Source of the DNA: Chytriomyces cf. hyalinus JEL632
Taxonomy: Eukaryota > Chytridiomycota > Chytridiomycetes > Chytridiales > Chytriomycetaceae
Assembly (NCBI GenBank): GCA_025435555.1
Contig: JAIWWG010000005.1
Span: 496,001-560,000 of the forward strand
Length of the DNA stretch: 64,000 bases
Direction of reading: 5' to 3'
Shown here: piece by piece, positions 1 through 10,481 of the stretch
Position numbering within the stretch: position 1 is the stretch's first letter
How the letters are laid out: the number at the start of each line of letters is the position of its first letter
The notes under the pieces: model-generated
Databases searched by the model: none
Told to the model about the DNA's origin: nothing
What the model saw: the letters and a program-made list of their open reading frames with translations, nothing else
Translations under genes and position numbers: made by a program

Positions 1-232
1 ACGCGAACAGAGCCACACGCAACCAACCAACCAACCAGACCCGCCTCCAGACAGGCAGACAAACGACAGACAGATGAGTGTGTCTCTGTTGATATCAGAC
101 CCGCCTGCCTGACTTGGGGCGTTGCAATCTCCATCCCCCCATCTCCACAGGCTGAATAAGCAGTAACCCTAACACGAAATCTGAATTACAAAAATGGACT
201 TTTTATGGCCCAAACAGTAAACAACACAGCAC

Positions 233-2374
233 ATGTCAACATACCACACCACCAACTTGGCGCTGGAACCTGCATTCGATGCAAAGCAGGGACTGGTCCT
301 GTCCTGGGAGTCCATGTCCTACTCGCTTGTCGGCAAAGATACCTTTCTCCTTGACAACTTGTCCGGAAGCGTCAGACCCGGCGAGGTGTTGGCTGTCATG
401 GGGCCCTCTGGTGCTGGAAAGTCCACATTCCTGGTTTGTTTATCCTTTTCGCGCTCTTGGTGGAATACAGAACTGATCATTTACTACACAGGATGTGCTT
501 GCAGGACGAAAGGGAAAAGTCGGCACAGTGCATGGACAGATCCTCCTGGGTGGCAGCGAGCGTGAAATGAAAAAGTACTCCTCGTACGTCACGCAGGACG
601 ACAGTCTGATTGGTAGTTTCACTGTGCGTGAGACGCTTCAATGGGCCGTGGAGCTGAACAACGACTGCAAATCGAAGCAGGAGCGAGATGAGAAAGTGAT
701 GGATCTGATGGTGCAGTTTGGACTTGTCAAGGCCGCTGACTCCAAAGTCGGAGACCCGTTTGTGCGTGGGATTTCTGGTGGAGAGAAGCGCCGACTCAGC
801 ATTGCTGTTCAGCTTTGCAAGGAGCCCAAAGTCATCTTCCTAGATGAGCCGACGAGTGGTCTCGATTCTGCGGCGTCCTTCAAGGTTATGGAAGCCATCA
901 AATCTTTGGCGAGAAGAAACGGATGCGTCATCGTGTGCACCATCCATCAGCCAAGCCCCAGCACTTACGAGTTGTTTGACAAGGTTTTGTTCCTGGCTCG
1001 AGGAAAGACCATTTATTTTGGCGCATGTGGCGGTGTTGAGGCAGACTACTTTGAATCTATTGGATTCCCAGTGCCGAAACACGTAAATGTCCCCGACGCG
1101 GTGTTGGACAGTTGAGTTTTTTCCTTCGCCCTAAACTATAACTGTGCTCATGTTAACACGTGCATCTAATAACTTTCCAGCAATCAACGTCGATTTCATT
1201 GGGGACGAGGACATTGCCGACTCTCGAATCAAACAATTTGTTGAATCATGGCGCAATTCGGATAAACAAAGCGCAGTCGTTTCAGAATCAGCACAAATCA
1301 AAAGCGTTTCTGTAAACTCAGCCGATGCTCCCATCGTTGGCAGCGCAGATTACACACACGGCTTCTTCAAGCAAGTGGCCATCCTCGCCCGCAGAAACTT
1401 TAGCAACGCGCTCAAAAACATTTTGCTCTTCTGGGTCCGTCTTGCCATGTACCTTGCCATGGCTGTTCTCATGGGAACTACTTGGTGGCGAATGAGTTTG
1501 AACCAAAACACGGTCCAAGATCGTTTCAGCGCCATTTTCTTTTCGATTGCGTTTTTGGCGTTCATGTCTGTCGCTGGAATTCCTGCTGTTTTGGAGGAGC
1601 GCCAGGTCTTTTACCGCGAGCGCATGAACCGGACTTATTCGGTTGGAGCGTATGTCATTGCCAATACGATTGTTTCGATACCCTTTGTCATGGTCATTGC
1701 GGTTGCATTTACTGTCCCGGCGTACTGGATGATGGGTTCGTATTTGGCTTTGATTACCGCGAATATTTTCGGCAAACTAAATTGACAATATTTGCAGGCA
1801 TGAACGGCGGCGCCGAAAACTTTTTCAGATTCCTCGGGTTCCTGTGGCTTGCATTATATGTCGCAGAGTCGGTTGTTATTCTGCTGTCGTCTATATTCCC
1901 AATCTTTGTTGCTGCTTTGACTTTTGTCAGTTTCTTTAACGGCCTCGAGATGGTGAGCATTTTCTTCTTTGCTCAATCACATCAAATCAGTTTTGCTCAA
2001 TTCTCTTTTTTCACTAGGTAACCCAAGGATACTTTGTCAGACGCCAAAATATTCCCAAATTCTGGTTATACGGCTTCCACTACTGGAACTACCAAAAATG
2101 GTCCTGGGAGGCTCTCATTGCAAACGAATTCACAGGCCTCACATTCCAATGCGCCCCACAATACCGTATGGATCAGAGCGGCGTTTCTTGTTTCTGCGCC
2201 ATCCCATCGAGCTTGGGCCCTGCTTCGTGCACATTCTCTGGCGAGGATGTGATCAAAGAGTACGGGTACGACGACTACAGCTACTGGAAGAGTGCAGTGT
2301 GCCTTGTTGGGCTGATTGTGTTTTTTAGAATCATGTTTTATGTGACTTTGCGTCTCAAGAAGCCCAAGGTGTAG
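233..2374 (+). CDS. ABCG-type half-transporter, copy 1
   Basis: ATP-binding cassette exporter of the ABCG (White) half-size class, expected in the plasma or an internal membrane, where it would work as a dimer. Five exons: 233-433, 492-1110, 1181-1735, 1798-1952, 2018-2374, giving 628 residues. The N-terminal nucleotide-binding domain shows Walker A (GPSGAGKS, about residue 57), the ABC signature (ISGGEKRR), Walker B ([13 protein letters not shown]) and the H-loop (TIHQPS). The C-terminal half is an ABC2-type membrane domain with about six helices and the [11 protein letters not shown] stretch. The order NBD then TMD is diagnostic of ABCG. All five exons align with the paralog at 4323-6475, with introns at the same places. 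The second intron uses the uncommon donor GTTGAG. A short upstream ORF begins at 193. Substrate cannot be told from sequence. Confidence 0.93.
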
Positions 2375-2477
2375 AGAGAGAGAGCCTCTTAATAAACTTT
2401 TCAGAAACTTGGTTCATTTTTTTTATTTCAAGGAAACGTCATGATCGAAAATAAATGGGGTCATTTTTTACGACAAA

Positions 2478-3939
2478 TCACACAAACAAAGCGGAAGAAA
2501 ACAGTCCCAAAAGTGTCATACTGAAGGTTACTCTGTTTGAAAAAGAATTGTTTTTCGAATTTGTGGATGATGAGTTGCTGGTTGGGTTGACCGCGTCTTG
2601 GTCGATTTTGAGAGTGACACCGCCGGGGGGTGGTGGTAAGCTGTTCACTTCCTTGGGCACAAAGTGGTTGCTGGAGTTGGTTAGTGCATTGTACGCCGCT
2701 TGTGCGATAATGGCGTGTCCCTTTGTTGTGGGATGCAAATCATCCCAAAATAGGTACGAGTGCGGATCTGAACAGGGAGTCTTCTTGTCCTCTGACAGGC
2801 ATCTTTGGGAGGAAAATAGAATGAGCGGAGAGAAAAATTGAAGAAAAACCTTTACCTGCTCGAGGTGTTGGTCAGCTCAAACGCCTTCATTCCTTCCGCT
2901 GATGTGCCATAATTAAAGACAGCAGCCGTGTCAAAAATGACGATCGAGACTTTCGGATTATCCGCCTATTTTTGGTTGAGTGTTGTAAGGCTATTGCTTC
3001 ACAAGCTTTTTTTCCTCGCGCGCTTACAGCAATTTTCGAAATGCCTGTGGTCAAAGCTTCATTGAAGGTCGATACGAGTAACTGAAGAATCGACTTGAAC
3101 TGTGCGAATTTGGCAATCGATGGCGTTGCTTCAAGCGGTGGCATCTTCGCAACGAGGATCTTTGTTGCGCCCATCGAGACAAGGCGCGCAACGAACGAAA
3201 CCAGTGTTCCTAAACAAGGCCGTTAGTATGTAAACACACATTAAAAGTACCCCACATCATAGAACCCAAGCAGTACCTGCTATTCCATTTGCATCTGGCA
3301 CTTTTGCAAGCGCCGCTGATTCGAAAAAATCATTGGCACCGCTGAGAACGGTGAAAAGCACGGAACCCAAATCGTTGGCTTGCGCCGCAGTAGTTCCAGT
3401 TCCAGTTTTGCTTGTGTACATTTCAAGTTGTTGCGCAAGGTCCGGAATTCTCACGGTCGAGTTCAAAACTGAGGAGAACAAACCAGCGAGGGCGTTGGAG
3501 CTGTTTGCTGTGGCACCGCCGAATGCGTAATCTTCGAGACTGGCGTTTTGGAGGTATACGGCCAGGTATTCGACCCAGACTGGTCCATCGGAGCTGTGCG
3601 AAGGGGTGTGTTTCAGTGTCATTTCAAATCATGCCAAGTGCCGAATCGAACAGCTTTGCGTTACAATCTGCCGTTGAAGTAGGGAGGCTCTGGATACTTG
3701 TACAATTTGAAGAGGTTGCCGTTGTCGCTCAAGCTGGGCGGTGATTGTCAGTGTTTGCAAGCATTGCGTTGAAGTCAATGACCAAACCTGTCACCAAACG
3801 CAACTACTCTTTTGATGTCCTGCAAGATGACGATAAGAAGACCGTATTAGCAGTAGTAGAGTTGTGTCGCACGCCTCACACTTGGAGAAATAGCCGCATG
3901 CGCCAGGAGGGGCAACAGCATCAGGACGGCGGTGATCAT
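2478..3939 (-). CDS. Secreted GDSL esterase/lipase, probably GPI-anchored
   Basis: SGNH/GDSL serine hydrolase acting outside the cell or on its surface. Seven exons on the minus strand (3880-3939, 3788-3819, 3665-3733, 3277-3593, 3028-3209, 2856-2965, 2478-2802) give 344 residues. It starts with a signal peptide (MITAVLMLLPLLAHA). The catalytic block FGDSLSDNGN is assembled across an intron that splits the Ser codon. Block III (GANDFF) and the C-terminal DDLHPT with the catalytic Asp and His follow. The C-terminus is Ser/Asn rich and ends in a hydrophobic tail (SMTLLGLFSSALFV), the pattern of a GPI-attachment signal. It lies between the two ABCG paralogs in opposite orientation and converges on copy 1. 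Closest type by memory is the fungal thermolabile-hemolysin-like/plant-type GDSL lipase group. Substrate unknown. Confidence 0.88.
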
Positions 3940-4322
3940 TGCTCCCAGATTCCAGATTATTTTTTTTTTTGCTTCTGCGCCAACATGCAGCGTATTTTGA
4001 AGTCCGCCGTCAATCGCCCAGCAGGCACAAGATTGTAAATGGATGAAACTGCGCTTCTTACGTACCTGAACAGCGTACGGCGCAGCAAGATCAAGCGCAG
4101 TCCCGAGATCGTTCTGCCTGTACCCGGTCCACGTCTATCGATGCTGTCCTCGCACTTACGCGTAAGTGGAGCATGATCAGTGCGTAACTTGTTTGACAGA
4201 AGCTGAATGGCAAGACCACGTGATTCCGGTGAATACACCAACAAATTTCGCTGAATAAGCTGATTGGGCCAAGACAAAAATCTGAGAAGCGACACTTCCA
4301 AAAACACAAAAGAAAACGCCCA
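3940..4322. promoter_or_regulatory. Divergent intergenic region between the GDSL esterase and ABCG copy 2
   Basis: 383 bases between two head-to-head genes, so it must hold both promoters. It contains a T-run at 3960-3969 that lies just upstream of the esterase start. Longer open frames here start from non-ATG codons and have no recognisable family. No clear TATA box or operator was identified. Confidence 0.4.
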
Positions 4323-6475
4323 ATGGAAAACTCACCCTTCTTAATGTCCGATTCGGCTGCTCGAGCATCTCAGCCGGCTGCTGTGGACGGCCTCACGCTC
4401 ACCTTCAAGGACCTGTCCTACTCCATCGTTGATCGCACTGGGAAGGAGAGCAAGTACCTTCTTGAGGGAATCTCCGGATGTGTCAAGCCGGGTGAAGTGC
4501 TTGCTGTGATGGGTCCCTCCGGTGCAGGAAAGTCCACCTTCTTGGTATGAGTTGCCCCTTGACCCTTCTCTCGGAAGCTTGACTGATCGAACCTTGGAAA
4601 AAAAACAGGACGTTGTGGCTGGTAGAAAGGGAAAGATTGGCACGCAGCACGGCCAGATTATGCTCGATGGCACAGAACGGCCCATGAAAAAGTACTCGTC
4701 GTACGTCACCCAGAACGATGCTGTCATTGGCTGCTTCACGGTTCGTGAGACCATCATGTGGGCGGTGGAGCTCAACCTGCCCTCTTCAATCACGAAAAGA
4801 GAGCGGCTCGATAAAGTGCAAGAGCTTCTCTCGCAGTTTGGTCTCACAAAATGCGCCGATTCGAAAGTGGGGGATCTTTTAACCCGGGGAATTTCGGGCG
4901 GTGAGAAACGTCGTCTGTCCATCGCCATTCAGCTTGTCAAAGAACCAAAAGTCATTTTTCTGGATGAGCCAACGAGTGGCTTGGACTCTGCCGCTTCTTT
5001 CAAGGTCATGGAAGCCATCAGAGACTTGGCTCGCAGACGAGGATGTACCGTCGTCTGCAGCATCCATCAGCCAAGCCCAAGCACCTACCAGCTGTTTGAT
5101 AAAGTTCTCTTTCTGGCGCGTGGAAGAACAGTGTACTTTGGACCAAACGCAGGCGCCGACGCTGAGTACTTTAAATCCATCGGCCACACCATCCCAACCC
5201 ACGTCAACGTGCCCGATGCAGTTTTGGACTGTGAGTTTATTTATTTTTTGAATCCATGCGTATATTCCTTTGTAAACTTGTGTACGCCTTTTCCGCAGCC
5301 ATCAATGTTGATTTTTTGGGCGACGAAGCACTCGCAAACACGCGCATTGCAAACTTTGATCAATCTTGGAACAGCTCAAGCGCGAAATCTGACCGGCTTG
5401 CAGAAGTCGAAAGGGAAATTGCACTCGCAAAAACAAAGGCGACAGATGTTGCCACCATCATCGGGGGAGGAGACTACACCCACGGCTTTTTCAAGCAAGT
5501 CGGGATTCTCACTCGCAGGAATACGAGTAACGCTCTCAAGAACATTTTGCTCTTTTGGGTTCGCTGCGCCATGTACATTGCCATGGCCATTCTCATGGGA
5601 ACTACGTGGTGGCGCATGAGCTTGAACCAAAACACCGTGCAAGACCGATTCAGCGCCATTTTCTTTTCGATTGCGTTCTTGGCTTTCATGTCTGTCGCTG
5701 GTATTCCGGGAGTTTTGGAAGAACGGGAAGTATTTTACCGTGAAAGACTCAACAGAACCTACTCTGTGGGTGCATACGTTATTGCAAACACGCTTGTGTC
5801 CCTGCCCTTTGTCATGGTCATTGCTATCGCCTTCACTGTTCCAGCCTACTGGATGATGGGTACGTCTGAATTTTGACGCCGTGACCTGAATACTAAGAAC
5901 TACATTTTTGTCAGGAATGAATGGAGGAGCAGCAAACTTTTTCAGGTTCTTGGGATTCTTGTGGTTGGCCTTGTATGTTGCAGAGTCTGTTGTGATCATG
6001 ATCGCTGCAATCTTTCCAATTTTTGTGGCTGCTTTGACACTCGCGAGTTTCTTTAATGGTCTCGAAATGGTGAGTTCCTCAAACGAATCATGCACTCCTG
6101 CCATATTCTGACGTGACTATATTCTTTCAAAAGGTCACGCAAGGATACTTTGTTCGACGTCAAAACATTCCCAGCTTCTGGCTTTACGGATTCCATTACT
6201 GGAACTACCAAAAATGGTCTTGGGAGGCTTTGATTGCAAACGAATTCGTTGGACTTACATTTGAATGTAACCGTGGCCCGAATGACGTGTGTTTCTGCTC
6301 CATTCCGTCAAGCCTGGGATCCAAAGCCTGCACATTTTCAGGAGACGATATTCTGGCCGAGTACGGATACACGGACTACAGTTACTGGAAAAGCGCCGTT
6401 TGCTTGGTGGCTCTCATCCTGTTTTTCCGAATCATCTTCTACGTTACTTTGAGACTCAAGAAACCAAAGGTTTAA
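4323..6475 (+). CDS. ABCG-type half-transporter, copy 2
   Basis: Paralog of the gene at 233-2374 with the same domain order and the same five-exon layout: 4323-4544, 4609-5230, 5299-5859, 5915-6069, 6134-6475, giving 633 residues. Walker A (GPSGAGKS), signature (ISGGEKRR), Walker B ([13 protein letters not shown]) and H-loop (SIHQPS) are intact, followed by the ABC2 membrane domain. The third exon is almost identical in protein sequence to copy 1 through the first helices ([18 protein letters not shown]), while the N-terminus and the loop after the NBD differ. The duplication therefore looks like a tandem event that kept all four introns. Both copies end in LKKPKV followed by stop. Function as an exporter is known for the family; the cargo is not predictable. 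Confidence 0.93.
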
Positions 6476-7807
6476 AATTGTTGGTTACATGGGTTTTCGT
6501 CAGCGTTCGCATTTTTACCCGTTCTTTTGTTTTTGCGGTTGTGTTTGCTTTTGAGTCTTGGACTCTTTTCTTGTTTCTTGAAGTATAAATGCGTCAGTGA
6601 CTTTTCCGCCTGTTTGTCTCAGCAATTGCGGGCTATCTCACCAAAAGACGCTTCGAGACATCTGCCGCAGTATGGCATGGGCATTCATTTCACCAGTGAA
6701 TCAATCATGAAGGCAGTAACGCTAGCTTCCTTGGAAAACACCCGTTTATGTTTCACAAGTCTTCTCACTGCCGACAGAAAAATGAGAAGTAAAAGTCTGA
6801 CTGACACCCACCACGAACTGACTTTGCAATGCTGTACGTTACTGCCCATCTTTAACGTTGCTTATAGTATGAAGCCTGCAGGATGTAATGGCCAGAAACA
6901 AGTGCAGCAGTTTTGCATACTATAGAATAAAGGCGATTTTGGTCAGAACTGGAAGGGTTGGCGGGAGTGGGTGAAAATGAAAGAGAATATAGTGGCATTT
7001 GGCAGTGTTCACTTTATTTCTTGTCGGGCGTTTGGGTCGGGGTGCTTTTTTTAACTGCTCTCTATCTCCGTTGATACGGGGAGTTTTTGTTGAACTATAT
7101 GTGCATAACAGAATGCGTGTTGCGCTTTCTCACATGCAAGCGATCGTAAGACGTAGTTGTATGCCGTTTCAGTTGACATGGAGCCGATAACACGCTCAGC
7201 TTGTATGTTGTCCAACCGCGAGGTCGACATGATATCACCGGCAACTCGAAGCACGCCCCGAAAGGGTGTTTTAACCGGCGAGAAGGTGAAGCATGCGAAT
7301 ATAAACAAGTTGTGGTTTAAAAGTTGGTCAGGTCAAACAAGACGAGCAATTTTACTTTTGTTGGTGGTGCTGTTTGGTGGTGGCAGGTATGTCCATGTTG
7401 TTGGAACTGCTGTTGGAAGCAGTGGTTTTGGAACCTTGGTCGAATCATTCGTTCCAGATATTTGGAAAATGCAATTTTTCACAAGTTCGGACGTTGGTCC
7501 GGACACTCACAAAAGTCCAACAAAAGAAGAAAGCAGACTACCATATGCAGTCTGGAGCTGCTGCATTACTGAACGTTGGGTTTTGAAGCAAAGAAAGGCC
7601 GTTTGTCATGTGAATTGAAGCACAGGTGTCGAGAAGTGAGAGTGCAGATTTGGACGATACGGCAGCCGTCATGTCGCTTCGGAGAATAAAGATCTCCCTC
7701 AGTGGAAGATTAGGAAAAATTCAAAGTGGCCGTGAGAAAGCGGACACTGCAGCAAGCAAATAAAAACAGTAGAAAGAAGAACCACTTGTCCCAAAACACC
7801 CAACAAA
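6476..7807. other. Intergenic region, no convincing gene
   Basis: 1.3 kb without a supported gene. The 132-codon frame at 6527-6925 and the 153-codon frame at 7157-7618 begin at non-ATG codons and look like no known family. One small ATG frame on the minus strand (7230 to 7051, starting MSTSRLDNIQAERV, 59 codons) has plausible composition and contains a frame-preserving potential intron, but there is no independent support. The last part upstream of 7808 should hold the promoter of the CRN-like/MYND/SET gene. Confidence 0.35.
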
Positions 7808-9028
7808 ATGACCACCAAAATCTTTTGTGCGCTCTCCAACAGCGGCAACCTCACCGGTTTTCACGTTGACTTTGACGTGTCGCTCTCTGTTGGAGACCTC
7901 AAGAATGCGATTCATAAGATGAAGGGGATTGCTGGCTCTGCGGAACTCACACTTATCAGGATCTGCAAGGGAGATGTTGGAGGGTTGACCAAAGCCGAAC
8001 TCGAAAGATCACTGGATTTGTTCAAGTCGGACGCGTATCCCAAGTCACGAGAGGGAACAGATGGGGCCAGTCTCATGAGACATGGTGTAACCTTCAAGGT
8101 TTGTTTCACAGGTTCCTCTCCGCTCGTATCCTTAAACTGCTAAGAACAGATCATGAATTTGATGGAGCAAGTGTCTCTATATACGGCATCACTTCCAGCG
8201 AATCTGTATCATGTGCTGGTTCTAGTTGGCATGACGATGAACTGCGCAAATTGCTTGACCGCTTCGTCTAGTTTGAGGAACTGCGCCAAGTGTCACCGTG
8301 CCTCTTACTGTAACAAGCAGTGCCAGGGGCAGCATTGGGGCGTGCATCGTCATATTTGCAAAAAAGGCTACAAGATTGTGACCACTGCCAGCCAGGGCAA
8401 AGTTCTTCAATCGACGGGCGACTTTCAGCCGGGAAATGTGATCTTTCAAGAGAAGCCACTCGTTCTTTTCACCGACAACAACCAATTACTTGTGCAAGTT
8501 TTGAAGTCCGAAGACCTTTACAACGAACTCCTTCAACTGTTCTGCCCTTCGAAGGAGTCATTTGATATCATTCACAATCAAGAGTTCTTCAAGCATATCA
8601 AGGCGCATCCGTTCTTTAGAATTTTATCAATGGATGCATTCAAATACCGGATGTGGATTCCCAACTCAGAAGTGGATGAAACCATTCAAAAGTTGCCAGA
8701 AACCTTGAGAAACAAGAAGGATCCAAGTCTGATACGCCAGATTCTGTTGATTGAAAGATTCAACACGATTGGATTGACATCGCAAAAAGATGGCTTGTTC
8801 AAGGTTGCGTGTAGGGCAGAGCACTCGTGTTCTCCAAACGTGCATTTTATGTGGGATGGCAGCTCATTGAAATGCGTGGCTCTTGAAAGCATACGACAAG
8901 GTCAAAACCTGACATATTCATACTTGCCCGGTGAAATCTTGGAGCGCTCAAAATCGAAGCGCCAACAGCATCTGGTCAAATATTTGTTTTTGTGTCACTG
9001 CGCTAGGTGTGAAAAAGAGAGTTTTTAA
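7808..9028 (+). CDS. CRN-like header fused to MYND zinc finger and SET methyltransferase
   Basis: Two exons (7808-8098 and 8150-9028) give 389 residues. Residues 1 to about 120 resemble the Crinkler N-terminal header: a ubiquitin-like fold with SVGDLKNAI, a segment LTLIRICKGD aligned with the LxLFLAK-KGD region, and a closing NLYHVLVLVG that matches the usual IHVLVxxP end. The intron falls inside this header, so both exons belong together. Then comes a MYND finger (CANC, CAKC, CNKQC, HRHIC, about residues 127-165), then a SET domain: SET-N like GKVLQSTGDFQPGNVIF, the core AEHSCSPNVHF (the NHSCxPN motif with A-E in place of N), LTYSY, and a post-SET CHCARC near the C-terminus. MYND precedes SET instead of lying inside it as in SMYD proteins. 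The header is inferred from memory; MYND and SET are clear. Confidence 0.75.
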
Positions 9029-9462
9029 AACTGGAAACAGACAAACAACCGCAGATGCAGATGCAGATGAAGCTTATTTTCAACCTCTTTGTCAAAGTCG
9101 AAAATAAAAGTATCTTGCTTTCTTCAGTTGGGACTCAAAATAAATTGGTTGGGGTTGCATGGTGCGAAGCGCGCAGGTGCCGAATGCATTCTTCCTACAC
9201 TTCTTGGGGAGAGGTGCTGACTTCATTTTGCCGTACCATTCGAAACTTCAATTGCAACCGGCAAACACGCGACCGCGGTAACTTCGAACTCAATAGCGAC
9301 AAAGGAAGTGGGCAGACTACCATCCGCAGTCTGTCCAGGAGGTCTTGAATCATTTTGAAAAGTTCCACATTGCATTCTTCTTTCACATGTTGTTTATTGC
9401 GAACACGGATCAATAAGATCCTACTCCTCTCAGTCGAATCCCAAATGCCTTTGAACAGACAT
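9029..9462. other. Convergent 3' intergenic region
   Basis: 434 bases between the ends of the MYND-SET gene and RPS3. AATAAA-like signals occur near 9101-9107 and 9139-9143 on the plus strand. No gene seen. Confidence 0.4.
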
Positions 9463-10349
9463 TTAAAGGGTGGCAACTGGGACTGCAACGGGCACGGCAG
9501 CTGGGGTAACATCCTCCTTTGGCTCAAGAATAGTGACGTTGTCTGGGAGGGGCATCTTTCCACGCTTTCCGTACTCGGCGGGCAACATAATCTTGACCTT
9601 GATACCAATCATTCCTTGACGCATCAGAACGTTACGGGTGGCAAAGTCAATAAAGTCGATAGAAGGCTGTCCAGAGTGGATCATGAATCCGTCAACAAAC
9701 TTCATGGCCTTAGCACGGGCACCACGCAGTTTTCCAGAAACAATAACTTCCACACCCTTGGCACCAGATTCCATGGCGAAACGCATAACAGCGTAGCACG
9801 CACGACGAACAGCAAGACCTTCAATCAGCTTGTAACGAAGGGACTCAGCCTGGGCAATGGCACTGAGACCACGTGCGGCAACCTTCTCAGCGTACAATTC
9901 GACCGTGTTTTCGGGAAAGTTGAAACGCTTCTGCACAACAGAGGTAAGCTCGCGGATACGACGACCCTTGTCTCCGAGAACGTCCTGGGTCTTGGTGGCA
10001 CGAATGATGATTTCGGTACGGGTTGGGGTAACACGCACTTCGACACCAGAGTATCCCTGCTCGGCGAGCTCTTTTCCGAGGAACGAGTTGAGCTCAGCAA
10101 AGAACACTCCGTCCGCAACGAACTTTCTCTTCTTGTTGATGGCAGCCCTGTAATGACGGTCATCCGGTTAGACGATGATTCCTAAAAGCGAGGAGACTAT
10201 CGAATGCATCAGATCCGGTCATTTCAACGCCCATTCATCTCAGCAGATATAGTCCTTTCGTGCGATTATAGCGATAGAGCTTGTTGGCAGGGGCCTCTGA
10301 TGGCCACGTTGTGTGCGGATGGATGAGTGGCAGGAAGGGGTTGATACAT
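9463..10349 (-). CDS. RPS3: 40S ribosomal protein S3 (uS3)
   Basis: Component of the small cytosolic ribosomal subunit at the mRNA entry channel. The main exon (9463-10147) encodes [16 protein letters not shown], the KH domain, and the conserved block [20 protein letters not shown] through MIHSGQP, with a short Ala/Val/Pro tail. The length of 228 residues fits the family. The exon begins after a 3' splice site with G followed by GCT GCC ATC, so the start Met must come from an upstream exon. The best model splits the ATG itself: AT at 10349-10348, a 200-base intron (10148-10347, donor GTATCA), then G at 10147, giving [10 protein letters not shown], which matches the fungal N-terminus. The first exon is inferred; the rest is certain. 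Confidence 0.93.
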
Positions 10350-10481
10350 GCATTTTTGACGAGATTTCCTATTTGTGTTGACACCACCAACGGTTTATTA
10401 TAACTGTCCCCCACTGCACAAGCTCAAATCTCGCAGGCCCATTCTTCACCATACGCGCCAAGGGTAAAAACTCGTCATCAA

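Noticed and set aside
9355-10185. 276-codon plus-strand open frame
   Set aside because: Antisense of RPS3; the minus frame matches uS3 over its whole length.
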